Positions 1-9,063 of a stretch of 64,000 nucleotides of DNA are shown here, one piece after another (the stretch's first letter is position 1; the number at the start of each line of letters is the position of its first letter). The DNA comes from Ruminococcus sp. (GTDB lineage: Bacteria > Bacillota > Clostridia > Oscillospirales > Ruminococcaceae), in NCBI GenBank assembly GCA_015066805.1, contig SVNP01000001.1, positions 120,816 through 184,815 of the forward strand, given 5' to 3'. The position numbers and the translations under genes were made by a program. Below the pieces are notes generated by a model. That model did not search any database and was not told the origin of the DNA. It saw only the letters and a list, made by a program, of their open reading frames with translations.

Positions 1-1556
1 TCCACAGCAATAACGGGCATGCCCTTGTAGATCAGCGAAATAGTGCCGTGCTTCAGCTCGCCGGCGGCGTAGGCCTCGCTGTGAATATAGCTGATCTCCT
101 TCAGCTTCAGGGAGCCTTCCATGGAAAGGGCATAGTCCAGACCTCTGCCGATATACAGCAGGCTCTGGGCATCCAGCAGATGCTTTGCCATTGCTTCGAT
201 CTCATCCTTGCGCTCCAGGATCTGTGCGATGTAATCGGGAGTCTCCAGCAGCAAGGCGGTCAGTCTGCGGCATTCTGCCTCGTCGATCTTACCCTTGGCC
301 AGAGCCAGCTCAAAGCCCAGCAGATACATCACGCTGATCTGCACCATATATGCCTTGGTAGATGCCACAGCGATCTCGGGGCCGGCGTGGGTATAAATGA
401 GCATATCGGCCTCTCTTGCAATGGAAGAACCCTTTGCATTGACAACAGCGAGTGTGGTTGCGCCCAGCTTCTTGGCAAGACGCATAGCAGCAAGGCTGTC
501 AGCAGTCTCACCGGACTGGGAGATAATGATAATAAGGTCGCCCTCGCCGATGAGGGGCTCACGGTAACGGAACTCGGAAGCGATATCTACAATTACGGGT
601 ACTCTTGCAATCTTTTCGATGACATACTTACCCACCATACCTGCGTGCATAGCGGTACCGCAGGCCACAATGTAGATGCTGCGGAAATTCCGCAGGCTTT
701 CGGGGGTAATACCGCACTCATGCAGATCGGGCAGGCCGTTCTCGATGCGGGGCATTACGGTACGCTTAATGGATTCGGGCTGCTCGTGGATCTCCTTCAG
801 CATAAAGTGCTCATAGCCCTGCTTTTCGGCAGCATCCATATCCCAGTCAGCGGTCAGCAGCTCCTTGGTAATGGTATTGCCCTGCATATCGCAGAAGGAA
901 ACACCGTTTTCATCCAGCAGAGCGATCTCCTCATGCTCCAGCAGATAATATTTTGCGGTATATTTCAAAATAGCAGGCACATCGGAAGCGATAAAGCGCT
1001 CATCCTCGCCCACACCCACGATCAGGGGGCTTTCCCGACGGACTGCGTAGATCTTGCCGGGGTGATCCGCAAAGAGGATGCCCAGAGCAAAGCTGCCTGT
1101 CACATCCTGCATGGCACGGGCAATCGCAGCAACAGGATCCCCTTCGTAGTACAGATCCAGCAGTTGTGCCACCACCTCGGTGTCGGTCTCGGAAACAAAT
1201 ACTCTGCCCTTGGCAATGAGCATTTCCTTCAGCTTTTTGTAGTTTTCAATGATGCCGTTATGTACAATAGTGACCTTCTCGCCGCCGCGGTGGGGGTGAG
1301 AGTTTACATCGGAAGGCTCACCGTGGGTTGCCCATCTGGTGTGACCGATGCCCACGTTGCCGTCAGGCTTGCCTTCGTTCTTCATTTTCTCGGAGAGATC
1401 TGCCAGACGGCCCTTGGATTTTGCAATTTCAATCCCATTTTCGGTAAATACCGCAATGCCGGCCGAATCATAACCACGATATTCCAGCTTGGAAAGTGCA
1501 TCCACCAAAACATCGGCGCAGCACTTTTTGCCTACATATCCAACGATTCCACACAT
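1..1556 (-). CDS. glmS: Glutamine--fructose-6-phosphate aminotransferase (partial, C-terminus cut by window edge)
   Basis: Makes glucosamine-6-phosphate from fructose-6-phosphate and glutamine, the first step toward UDP-GlcNAc and peptidoglycan. The product begins MCGIVGYVG, so Cys2 is the N-terminal nucleophile of the glutaminase domain. GHTRWATHG and the HNGIIENY stretch of the same domain follow. Two SIS sugar-isomerase domains come next, with VACGTAMHAG and SQSGETADS. About 518 codons are present; roughly the last 90 residues of a normal enzyme of about 610 lie to the left of the window. The ATG is fixed by the obligatory Cys2. A sigma-A promoter sits about 100 bp upstream. The leader has a GC-rich hairpin at 1607-1628 but no recognisable glmS ribozyme core. 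Confidence 0.97.
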   Translation of the reverse strand, partial: MCGIVGYVGKKCCADVLVDALSKLEYRGYDSAGIAVFTENGIEIAKSKGRLADLSEKMKNEGKPDGNVGIGHTRWATHGEPSDVNSHPHRGGEKVTIVHNGIIENYKKLKEMLIAKGRVFVSETDTEVVAQLLDLYYEGDPVAAIARAMQDVTGSFALGILFADHPGKIYAVRRESPLIVGVGEDERFIASDVPAILKYTAKYYLLEHEEIALLDENGVSFCDMQGNTITKELLTADWDMDAAEKQGYEHFMLKEIHEQPESIKRTVMPRIENGLPDLHECGITPESLRNFRSIYIVACGTAMHAGMVGKYVIEKIARVPVIVDIASEFRYREPLIGEGDLIIIISQSGETADSLAAMRLAKKLGATTLAVVNAKGSSIAREADMLIYTHAGPEIAVASTKAYMVQISVMYLLGFELALAKGKIDEAECRRLTALLLETPDYIAQILERKDEIEAMAKHLLDAQSLLYIGRGLDYALSMEGSLKLKEISYIHSEAYAAGELKHGTISLIYKGMPVIAV

Positions 1557-1655
1557 AATTCAATGCTTTCCTTCCCAATAATATAGTTGTCTACATATCG
1601 CATTGCGGGCAAGAAGCCCTTCCTGCCCAGCATATATTCATAGCAATACTCAAGT

Positions 1656-1684
1656 ATTATATCATATGTCAGGGAAAAATGCAA
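1656..1684 (-). promoter_or_regulatory. Sigma-A promoter of glmS
   Basis: On the minus strand TTGCAT (1684-1679) and TATAAT (1661-1656) are separated by 17 bp. This gives glmS its own start site, independent of the phosphoesterase gene that ends just upstream at 1692. Confidence 0.75.
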
Positions 1685-1691
1685 GGGCTTT

Positions 1692-2330
1692 TCACAAATT
1701 TTCACGGATCTGCTCCGCACGCTGTACAATTTGCGGATCGTCATATTCAAATTCAAAGATACGGTAGCCGTTGATGACCACGGTGTCGCCCAGCATACTG
1801 AGCCTTGGGGTCTTCAGCCCATAATTCATATGCACATGGCCATGGATAAAATACTTGGGAGCATATTTTTCCAACAAAGTGCGGAACACACCGAACCCAC
1901 GGTGGCAGAGATCGTCACCTGCATGAAATTCCGCAGCGGGGGCATGGGTCAGCAGGATATCAAACCCCTTATGCCGCTTCAGCTTCCACCAAAGGCGGCG
2001 CACCCGACGTGCCATTTCCCGCTCGGAATACTGATGAGCACCGGGACGGTAACGCATACTGCCGCCCAAGCCCAGAATCCGTACGCCGTTATGCACATAA
2101 ATATCATCTTCAATGCAGAAGCAGCCCTCAGGGGGGTATTCTGCATATTTTTCATCATGATTGCCATGCACATACAGCACGGGCACATTGGCAAATGTCT
2201 CAATGAAGGATAAGTAATGGGGAGAGAGATCACCACAGGAAAGGATCAGATCATAGCCTGCCAGCTTTCCCGGCTGATAGTAATCCCACAGCCCTTTGGA
2301 TTCCACATCGGACAAAACCAGAATTTTCAT
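1692..2330 (-). CDS. Metallophosphoesterase family protein
   Basis: A 212-residue calcineurin-like phosphoesterase, probably cytoplasmic because no signal peptide is seen. The motif order fits a two-metal site: an Asp in MKILVLSD, then SCGDLS near residue 31, the diagnostic GNHDE near residue 58, THAP, and HGHVH near the C-terminus. The sequence resembles small standalone phosphoesterases, but the substrate cannot be read from it. The start is placed at the ATG of MKILVLSD, where the family normally begins; a longer frame upstream would overlap the preceding gene. Its start lies 22 bp after the stop of the ParB/BMP gene, so the two are probably cotranscribed. Confidence 0.85.
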   Translation of the reverse strand: MKILVLSDVESKGLWDYYQPGKLAGYDLILSCGDLSPHYLSFIETFANVPVLYVHGNHDEKYAEYPPEGCFCIEDDIYVHNGVRILGLGGSMRYRPGAHQYSEREMARRVRRLWWKLKRHKGFDILLTHAPAAEFHAGDDLCHRGFGVFRTLLEKYAPKYFIHGHVHMNYGLKTPRLSMLGDTVVINGYRIFEFEYDDPQIVQRAEQIRENL

Positions 2331-2352
2331 CTTCTTTGCCGTTTCCTTTCCG

Positions 2353-4272
2353 TTAGTTGGTATGCAGTCCGTGCTGACGAACAAAGTCGCGGTATTCCGC
2401 TTTCATGTCATCCGGCTCGGGCAATGTGCCGATTACATTATCCAGCAGCCAGTCTGCACCGATGATCTCATGGGGCATCAGCTGGCGGTTTTCTTCGGCG
2501 ATACATACTCCCTGCTGAGAATACAGCACACCGGTAAAGGGGTGGAACCGATTCTTGGCAATATCCTCACGCATCTGGCCGATGAGCCTACGGGTACCTG
2601 CGGGTAATCTGCTGGAGCAGGCGATATCAATGGCGCCGGCAGACATACCCCAGTAATACATCAGCGCATGGGCACCCAGATCATTGGCATCATTTTTCCA
2701 GGCACCGATGAGAATGGAGCGCACCAGTTCTTCGTACAATCTGCCCCAGTTCCACACAGGTGCAGCCAAACGGAAAGAAATATCTCCGTACATACCGTAC
2801 AGACCAAAATCCGTATCGGCAGCCAGCGGTGCATTGATATCACGATTGGAGATGAGATCAATGCCCTTTTCACGGAAATACTTGTATGGATCATGATTTT
2901 CCAGCGTAGACCAATCCAGATACACTCTGGCGCGAGGATTGACCATCTGCACACCCAATGCAAAGGCATTGACAGAGGCAGGCGTGCCCAGCACGGGGTA
3001 ATCGGCAATATAGCCCACCCGTTCGCTTTCGGTCAGGGCACCTGCAATAATGCCCGTAAGAAATTTGGCCTCATAGATCCGCAGATAGTAGGTACGGAGC
3101 TGCCGATACGATGTGTTCATGGAGCAATTGATGAAGATCACATCCGGATAAGCAAGGGTCATACGCATACTGATTGCGTGGTATTCCGGAGAGGTGGTAA
3201 AGATCACACGGCAGCCGTCGGCAACGGCATTGCGGATGACAGCTTCCGCCTCTTCCACGCCGGTGACCAGCGGGATCGTTTCAATGCGGTCACCGAACAC
3301 ATCCTGAATATAGCGTCTGCCGATCTCATGGTTATAAGTCCAACTGGAGATCTGAGGATCCTTGGGATACAAAAAGGCAATGCGTACCGCTGCCGTACTC
3401 AAAGGCAGGATCTTGGTCAGTGCCACCTTGCGGGAGCCTTCAGTGGGGGAAAGGATATGGGAGGTATGATAATCCTCCTTAAACACCTGAAATTCCGACC
3501 AGATGCGGTCAATGCGGCGTTTCAGCTCTGCGGAAGAAAGCTGTCGCAGTGCATCGAAGCCGTAGATTTCCAGAAAGACCAAAAAGGCATCTCCGATGCA
3601 GGCCGAAAGCCGCTGACCGTTGCGAGCGCAGTAATACTCTGCAAATACCGCATACAAAAAACGGATATCCTTCCGCAGCTCCTCATCCCACACCGCAAAG
3701 GGAGCCTCAGGGTCCTCACGGGGGATCACTGCATCGCAAAGGCGGGGGAACGCACCGGGCTGGGACATCTGGATCTCATAAATACCCGATGCCCGATGGA
3801 ACTCTATAAATTCGTAGTATACAATATTTTCTGTGGTTTCGGTGCGCTTGGGCAGGATCCGTGTGACCTTTGCTTCAATGCTGACCGCACCGAAATACGC
3901 CGACACACTGACCCGCTTGTTGCCTTCAATGACATAAAACCGCTGCATATATTCCATTACGGTGATAGGCTCCTGCACACCGTTTTCCCGCACATCGGCA
4001 CACAAAGCGATCCATTTTGCGGCAAACTCGGTATCACTATCCAGCAGGGGCATAAAGTTGGAGGCAAAGGCATTGGTGCGCTCTGCGGTAACTGTGCCTG
4101 CGATCATGGCAATGGGGATCTCCATTTGTCCCAAAGGAATCCTGCCATCCTCTGCCTTTGGCGGAAGCAGCTCCTCCAGGGCGGGCAGGTAGGGGTATTC
4201 ACCTCTGGAAAGGGACTGCCGATGATGTTTTTCTGCCAGCTTCTGCGCTTTCTGATAATCCTGATAGGGCAT
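2353..4272 (-). CDS. ParB-like N-terminus fused to a BMP-type (basic membrane protein) ligand-binding domain
   Basis: A 639-residue two-part protein. Residues about 50-150 look like a ParB/sulfiredoxin-type fold, with an ITVMEYMQRFYVIEGNKR stretch. A helical segment follows, and from about residue 285 there is a Med/BMP-type periplasmic-binding fold (RIAFLYPKDP near its start, EAKFLTGIIAGAL in the middle). BMP proteins normally bind nucleosides for ABC importers, yet this one has no signal peptide or lipobox and no permease genes nearby, so it is probably a cytoplasmic sensor; that is inference. The ATG at 4272 is chosen because AAAGGAG lies 9 nt before it. An ATG seven codons upstream would place that ribosome binding site inside the coding sequence. 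Confidence 0.8.
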   Translation of the reverse strand: MPYQDYQKAQKLAEKHHRQSLSRGEYPYLPALEELLPPKAEDGRIPLGQMEIPIAMIAGTVTAERTNAFASNFMPLLDSDTEFAAKWIALCADVRENGVQEPITVMEYMQRFYVIEGNKRVSVSAYFGAVSIEAKVTRILPKRTETTENIVYYEFIEFHRASGIYEIQMSQPGAFPRLCDAVIPREDPEAPFAVWDEELRKDIRFLYAVFAEYYCARNGQRLSACIGDAFLVFLEIYGFDALRQLSSAELKRRIDRIWSEFQVFKEDYHTSHILSPTEGSRKVALTKILPLSTAAVRIAFLYPKDPQISSWTYNHEIGRRYIQDVFGDRIETIPLVTGVEEAEAVIRNAVADGCRVIFTTSPEYHAISMRMTLAYPDVIFINCSMNTSYRQLRTYYLRIYEAKFLTGIIAGALTESERVGYIADYPVLGTPASVNAFALGVQMVNPRARVYLDWSTLENHDPYKYFREKGIDLISNRDINAPLAADTDFGLYGMYGDISFRLAAPVWNWGRLYEELVRSILIGAWKNDANDLGAHALMYYWGMSAGAIDIACSSRLPAGTRRLIGQMREDIAKNRFHPFTGVLYSQQGVCIAEENRQLMPHEIIGADWLLDNVIGTLPEPDDMKAEYRDFVRQHGLHTN

Positions 4273-4310
4273 ATGCCACTGCTCCTTTCTCATCCTTGAT
4301 ATCTGCTATC

Positions 4311-4339
4311 ATTATAGCACAGCCGCCGTAAAAAGGCAA
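4311..4339 (-). promoter_or_regulatory. Sigma-A promoter of the ParB/BMP gene
   Basis: Minus-strand TTGCCT (4339-4334) and TATAAT (4316-4311) with a 17-bp spacer, lying between the clp stop codon and the ParB/BMP start. It overlaps the last bases of the short gap, so the gene need not depend on clp transcription. Confidence 0.7.
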
Positions 4340-4343
4340 GACA

Positions 4344-6626
4344 TCAGCAATTGCAGACCGATGCGGATTCCCGGATCACAAGCGTACCATTTTCTGTACA
4401 AAGATACATTTCTCCCTTGCCTTGGCGCAGCAGCCGGTCTGCCAGCAGCGATTCCACATCATGCACGATCTGTGTGCGTAAGGCTCTGGCACCGCCGTGG
4501 GCGGTATCCGCATGGCGGCAAAGATATTCCACGCTTTCCTCGCTCCATGAAAACCCACAGCCAAGTGCCGCCATCCGTTTCCGAAGATCTTCCAGCAGCC
4601 CTGCGGCAATAGTGTGCAGGTCCTCCTCTGCCAAGGGATGAAACACGATCTGTTCATCCAACCGATGCAGCAGCTCCGGACGCAGCAGCTTTGCCGCACG
4701 GCTCCGCATCTGCATCTCCGCAGATCGCTCATCACCGCCAAAGCCCAAGGGCCGCCCCGCAGCGGATTCCGCCCCGATATTGGAGGTCAGCACGATCATG
4801 GTGTTGGAAAAATCCCCCCGATTGCCGTGGGTATCCTGCAAGGTACCGTCTTCTAAGATCTGCAGCAGCAGATTCCATACATCGGGGTGGGCTTTTTCCA
4901 TTTCATCAAACAGTACCAGACTGTACGGCTTTTTCCGTACCTGTTCAATGAGCAGACCGCCCTCCTCATGTCCCACATATCCGGGAGGTGCGCCGATCAG
5001 ACGGGAAACAGCGTGTTTTTCCATATACTCGCTCATATCCAATCGGATCAGATTGCCGTCAAACAGCAGCTCTGCAATGGTCTGCGCCAAAGCGGTTTTG
5101 CCTACACCCGTGGGGCCAAGGAGCAAAAAGCTGCCCCACGGACGATTCCCCTGCCGCAAACCGCTGCGGCTGCGCCGAATGGCATCCGCAACGGCTTTTA
5201 CTGCCTGTTTCTGTCCGATGATCCGTTGAGAAAGCTGTTGTTCCAGCGTAAGCAAAGCCGTAGCTTCAGCGGCATCGGGATTGCTGACAGGCACACCCAA
5301 TCTGGCAGAAACCACTGCGGCAATGTGTTCTTCCCGCAAAGGATAAAGTACAGGGTGCAGCTCCGTTGCCGCTTCCATGTCATGCTCCGCAGGCCTGCAC
5401 AAAGCGGTATTCTGCAACTGCACCGAAGCACAAGCCTCATCCAGCAGATCCAAAGCCTTGTCAGGCAGGGCACGGTCATGAATATATCGCACCGCATACC
5501 TTACCGCCGCCTGCAGTGCAGGGTCCGTGATCTGCACCCGATGATACTGTTCATACTTGGCACGCAGACCACGCAGCATTTCCTCTGCATCTCCGGGCGA
5601 AGGCTCCTCCACCTTCACCGCCTGAAACCGTCGTTCCAGTGCCGCATCCTTTTCAATATGCCTGCGATATTCGCTGTCGGTGGTGGCGCCAATGATCTGC
5701 AGCTCTCCCCTTGCCAGACGAGGCTTCATCATATTGGCGGCATCAATGGCACCTTCTGCAGCACCTGCCCCTACAATGATGTGCATTTCATCCACAAACA
5801 AAATCAGATTGCTCTGGGCGGCAGCCTCATCCATGCAGGCCTTCAGCCGTTCTTCAAAATCGCCGCGATATTTGGCACCTGCCAGCATAGCGGTAAAATC
5901 CAGTGAAACAATGACCTTATCCCGCAAAGCAGGGGGTACATTTCCCTGTACGATCCGTTTTGCCACACCTTCGGCAATGGCGGTTTTGCCCACGCCTGCC
6001 GCACCGATCAGGCAGGGGTTGTTTTTATTGCGCCGCAGCAGGATCTGCATGACACGCTGCAGCTCTTTTTCTCTGCCGATCAGCGGATCAAAGGCTTCGG
6101 CAGCAACGGGGTCTGTCAGATGTCTGCCGTACTTCATTAAAGTGGGACAGCGCTTTTCATCCAACGTTACAGCAGGCAGCCGCAGCCCCGCTCCGGAGCC
6201 TTCTGCGGCACTGCGATACAACTGCATGGGATCGGCAATGCCCATATTCCGCAAAATCGCCACTGCACCGCATTGTTCCTCCTGCAATACCGCCAGCAGC
6301 AGATGTTCACTGCCTGCCGCAGGCTGATTCTGTTCCTGTGCCAGCTTTTTTGCACGCTCCAGAATCCGTTTCAGGGCAGGCGTAAAGGCAGCTTCCGTAA
6401 GCTGCAGCGCATTGCCTCTGCCGATCTCCCGCAGCAAGGCCTGATGATAATTCCGAAGCTGCACCCGATTGGTGCGGAGAATGGCTGCGCCGACATTATT
6501 TCCATCCCGCAGCATGGCAAGCAGCAGATGCTCACTGCCTACAAAGGTATGCCCCAGTTGTTCTGCGTGAGAAAGTGCTGCTTCTATGATCTGCAAGGCT
6601 TTTTTGGTATATTGCTCCGATTGCAA
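4344..6626 (-). CDS. clpC: Clp-family AAA+ unfoldase, ClpC/ClpA-like, without the M (UVR) domain
   Basis: A 760-residue two-ring Clp ATPase that should unfold proteins for ClpP. Two Clp_N repeats fill residues 1-145. AAA-1 has GAAGVGKTA and LILFVDEMH; AAA-2 has GPTGVGKTA and VLFDEMEKAHPD; a D2-small domain closes the protein. A loop with PLGFGGD in AAA-2 matches the hydrophobic-Gly-Phe ClpP-docking loop. The coiled-coil M/UVR segment expected between AAA-1 and AAA-2 in ClpC is reduced to about 30 residues, so adaptor control of the MecA/McsB kind may be absent. The start is a TTG, supported by AAAGGAGG 7 nt upstream. No ctsR or mcsAB genes are adjacent, unlike the classic clpC operon. Confidence 0.9.
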   Translation of the reverse strand: MQSEQYTKKALQIIEAALSHAEQLGHTFVGSEHLLLAMLRDGNNVGAAILRTNRVQLRNYHQALLREIGRGNALQLTEAAFTPALKRILERAKKLAQEQNQPAAGSEHLLLAVLQEEQCGAVAILRNMGIADPMQLYRSAAEGSGAGLRLPAVTLDEKRCPTLMKYGRHLTDPVAAEAFDPLIGREKELQRVMQILLRRNKNNPCLIGAAGVGKTAIAEGVAKRIVQGNVPPALRDKVIVSLDFTAMLAGAKYRGDFEERLKACMDEAAAQSNLILFVDEMHIIVGAGAAEGAIDAANMMKPRLARGELQIIGATTDSEYRRHIEKDAALERRFQAVKVEEPSPGDAEEMLRGLRAKYEQYHRVQITDPALQAAVRYAVRYIHDRALPDKALDLLDEACASVQLQNTALCRPAEHDMEAATELHPVLYPLREEHIAAVVSARLGVPVSNPDAAEATALLTLEQQLSQRIIGQKQAVKAVADAIRRSRSGLRQGNRPWGSFLLLGPTGVGKTALAQTIAELLFDGNLIRLDMSEYMEKHAVSRLIGAPPGYVGHEEGGLLIEQVRKKPYSLVLFDEMEKAHPDVWNLLLQILEDGTLQDTHGNRGDFSNTMIVLTSNIGAESAAGRPLGFGGDERSAEMQMRSRAAKLLRPELLHRLDEQIVFHPLAEEDLHTIAAGLLEDLRKRMAALGCGFSWSEESVEYLCRHADTAHGGARALRTQIVHDVESLLADRLLRQGKGEMYLCTENGTLVIRESASVCNC

Positions 6627-6720
6627 GATGATTCCTCCTTTACCGATGTACCGTAACCGCTGTTACATCTTATTCGCCTGCTGCCCCAATGATGATGGCA
6701 GCCATGTGTATTCATTATGG

Positions 6721-6742
6721 GTATGCAACCCCCTGTGCATAC
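6721..6742. promoter_or_regulatory. Operator-like palindrome upstream of the clp gene
   Basis: GTATGCA (6721-6727) and TGCATAC (6736-6742) form a perfect 7-bp inverted repeat with an 8-bp spacer. It lies in the 268-bp gap between the divergent clp gene and the Cys-rich microprotein gene. I found no convincing sigma-A promoter, CtsR box or CIRCE element in that gap, so this palindrome is its most obvious regulatory candidate. Confidence 0.35.
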
Positions 6743-6894
6743 ATCAGGGGAAGAAAAAATTATGGGCAGAGCTGTCACACATTTTGTGCTGCGGCATATG
6801 ATGACACTAGGAAGCGGCTCAAGGCCGCCTCCCCCGTACGCAAGGCGATCCGGACGCCGAACGACTACACATCAACCAAAGGAGTGCTTGATTT

Positions 6895-7029
6895 ATGAAC
6901 TGTGGATGCGAAGGTAACAACAACTGCTGCTGGATCATTATTCTGATCGTACTGTTCTTCCTGTTCTGTGGCTGCGGTAATTCCTGGGGCAGCAACAGCT
7001 GCGGCTGCAGCAACAATTCTTGCTGCTGA
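6895..7029 (+). CDS. Cys-rich single-span membrane microprotein (44 aa)
   Basis: A 44-residue reading frame with 10 cysteines (positions 3, 5, 11, 12, 25, 27, 36, 38, 43, 44) around one hydrophobic segment, about residues 13-24 (WIIILIVLFFLF). The ends are rich in Gly, Asn and Ser. AAAGGAG lies 10 nt before the ATG, and a perfect 16-bp terminator hairpin follows, so this looks like a real monocistronic gene. The layout of a Gly-rich short end plus one aliphatic helix recalls the small YjcZ-type sporulation proteins, but the cysteine content is unusual and I do not assign a function. Its neighbour clp is divergent. Confidence 0.75.
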   Translation: MNCGCEGNNNCCWIIILIVLFFLFCGCGNSWGSNSCGCSNNSCC

Positions 7030-7051
7030 TTCCTCCTCGTTGCCATAACGA

Positions 7052-7091
7052 AAACCGCCCGTGGTACTGCACATTGTACCACGGGCGGTTT
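7052..7091. terminator. Bidirectional terminator between convergent genes
   Basis: A perfect 16-bp inverted repeat (7052-7067 with 7076-7091, 8-nt loop) has AAA on the left and TTT on the right. It lies between the plus-strand microprotein gene and the minus-strand ABC-F gene and can serve both. Confidence 0.9.
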
Positions 7092-7118
7092 GCATATTCA
7101 TCTGCGGAGTGTAAAATC

Positions 7119-9041
7119 TCACGCTTCTTCTTCCAGTAAAATAAGCTGCTCCAGCAGATCATCCAAGGTCTGGCGGATCTCCTCCAGCCGCAGACAAGCT
7201 GCCTGCATTTTGGGATAATCCCCAAACACCGCTTCATCCTCCAGCGAAGCCTGTACCTGTGCCTGTTCTTCCTGCAGCGCATCCATTTCCTGTTCAATGC
7301 GGCGCTGCTCCTGACGGCGTTTTGCTTCCAGACTGCGCTGTTCCTTGGTGCGGTAGCCTCGCTTGGCTGCCTCTGCGGATTTTTGCGCCTTTTCCTGCTG
7401 TGCAGCAGCTTCCTCCTCCTCGGTATGGCGGCGAAGCTGCTCCTGATACACAGAAAACTTGCCCTTAAACCGTTCCAACCTGCCATCCTGCATCACCAGA
7501 AGACCATCGGCAATGCGTTCCAGCAGATAGCGGTCATGGCTCACAAACAGGATCGTGCCATCAAACTCCGCAAGAGCCTCCTCCAGCACTTCCTTAGTTG
7601 CCAGATCCAGATGGTTGGTAGGCTCATCCAGCAGCAGAACATTGCCATGCTCCATCATCAGAATGGCAAAGCAGAGCTTGGCCCGCTCACCGCCGGAGAT
7701 CACACCGGTTTCCTTGAATACGTTTTCGCCGGTCAGCCGCACCTGTCCCAGCAGACTGCGAACCTCAAAATCACTGAGGGTGGGGTAGCGTTCATGCAGC
7801 TCATCCATGACTGTGGCATAGGGGTTCAGGCTTTCGCTTTCCTGCTCAAAGCAGGCAAGGCGCACGCCCGATGCCCACCGCACCAGCCCCTTATGGGGGA
7901 TGATATTCCGCAGCACCTTCAGCAAAGTGGATTTGCCTGCGCCGTTTTCACCTATGATACCCAGTTTTTCGCCTCTGCGTACCGCAAAAGAGATATCCTC
8001 CATCAAAGTGGTGCGCTTTGCGCCTTCTCCCACAGTCAGATCAATCCCCCGCACCTCCAGAACATCCAAAGGTGGCGTAACCGCATAAGTAAAGGAGAGC
8101 TTTGCGCTTTTGGCTTCTCCGAAGGGCTTGTCGATGCGCTCCATCTTCTCAAGCTGCTTGACACGGCTTTTGGCACTTTTGGAGGTGGAAGCACGCACCA
8201 GATTTCTGGCAACATAATCCTCCAGCTTGGCGATCTCCTTCTGCTGGGCATCATATTCCTTCTGCTGTCTTGCCACAGCCTCCGCACGCAGACGAGTATA
8301 GGCGGTATAATTGCCCTTGTAGCGCGTCAGAACCCCCCGTTCCAGCTCACAAATGCTGTTGCAGAGCCGGTCTAAGAAAAAGCGGTCGTGGCTGACGATG
8401 AGCAGCGCACCCTTCCAGTCCTTCAGGTAATCCTCCAGCCAACTGACAGTCTGAAAATCCAGATGGTTGGTAGGCTCGTCCAGAATCAGCAGCTCGGGAG
8501 CCTCCAGCAGCAGCTTGCACAGAGCAAGCCGTGTTTTTTCTCCGCCCGAAAACCCCGAGACCGTACGTTCCATATCCGATTTCGAAAAACCCATACCAAA
8601 CAGCACCGTTCGGATGCGTACATCGGTGCGGTAGCCGTCATTGCTTTCAAAATAGGCGGAAAGTCTTGCGTACTCATCGGTTTCCTCATCGGTCAGGCCA
8701 TGGTTCATTTTTTCTTCCAGACGGCGCATTTCCCCTTGTGCCGCCAGCAGCGGAGCAAAGGCATCGTTCATTTCCTCCAAAACAGTGCGTGAACCGTCCA
8801 AGCCTGCATTCTGCGCCAGATATCCCACCCGCAGATGGTTCACCTTTGCGATGACAGGCTCCTCCGCATCCACACGGTCAGGCAGCTCATCCTCCATCAG
8901 AATCCGCAGCAGCGTACTTTTTCCGCAGCCGTTGATGCCCACCAGACCGATGCGATCTTGATTCTCTATGGTCAGGGCAACAGATTTCAACACCTGTGCG
9001 CCCTGATAGTATTTATTGATTCCTGTACAGGATAACAGCAT
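7119..9041 (-). CDS. ABC-F family ATP-binding protein
   Basis: A 640-residue protein with two ABC ATPase domains and no membrane segment, so a ribosome-associated ABC-F protein rather than a transporter. Domain 1 has GINGCGKST and SGGEKTRLAL followed by a DEPTNHLD Walker B; a charged linker follows; domain 2 has GENGAGKST, SGGERAKLCF and a second DEPTNHLD. The C-terminal 100 residues are Glu/Gln/Arg-rich and predicted coiled coil, as in YdiF/Uup-like members. Known family roles include rescue of stalled ribosomes and drug protection; nothing here decides between them. The start at MLLSCTG has AAGGGG upstream and overlaps no gene; a longer frame would run into the amidohydrolase gene. Confidence 0.92.
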   Translation of the reverse strand: MLLSCTGINKYYQGAQVLKSVALTIENQDRIGLVGINGCGKSTLLRILMEDELPDRVDAEEPVIAKVNHLRVGYLAQNAGLDGSRTVLEEMNDAFAPLLAAQGEMRRLEEKMNHGLTDEETDEYARLSAYFESNDGYRTDVRIRTVLFGMGFSKSDMERTVSGFSGGEKTRLALCKLLLEAPELLILDEPTNHLDFQTVSWLEDYLKDWKGALLIVSHDRFFLDRLCNSICELERGVLTRYKGNYTAYTRLRAEAVARQQKEYDAQQKEIAKLEDYVARNLVRASTSKSAKSRVKQLEKMERIDKPFGEAKSAKLSFTYAVTPPLDVLEVRGIDLTVGEGAKRTTLMEDISFAVRRGEKLGIIGENGAGKSTLLKVLRNIIPHKGLVRWASGVRLACFEQESESLNPYATVMDELHERYPTLSDFEVRSLLGQVRLTGENVFKETGVISGGERAKLCFAILMMEHGNVLLLDEPTNHLDLATKEVLEEALAEFDGTILFVSHDRYLLERIADGLLVMQDGRLERFKGKFSVYQEQLRRHTEEEEAAAQQEKAQKSAEAAKRGYRTKEQRSLEAKRRQEQRRIEQEMDALQEEQAQVQASLEDEAVFGDYPKMQAACLRLEEIRQTLDDLLEQLILLEEEA

Positions 9042-9063
9042 ATTGCTTCCCCTTATGATATGA

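Noticed and set aside
1557..1691. glmS ribozyme/riboswitch before glmS
   Set aside because: The leader has only one GC-rich hairpin (1607-1628) and none of the conserved ribozyme core; it is also too short.
6627..6894. CtsR box or CIRCE element before the clp gene
   Set aside because: Neither the tandem heptamer of CtsR nor the CIRCE 9-bp inverted repeat is present.
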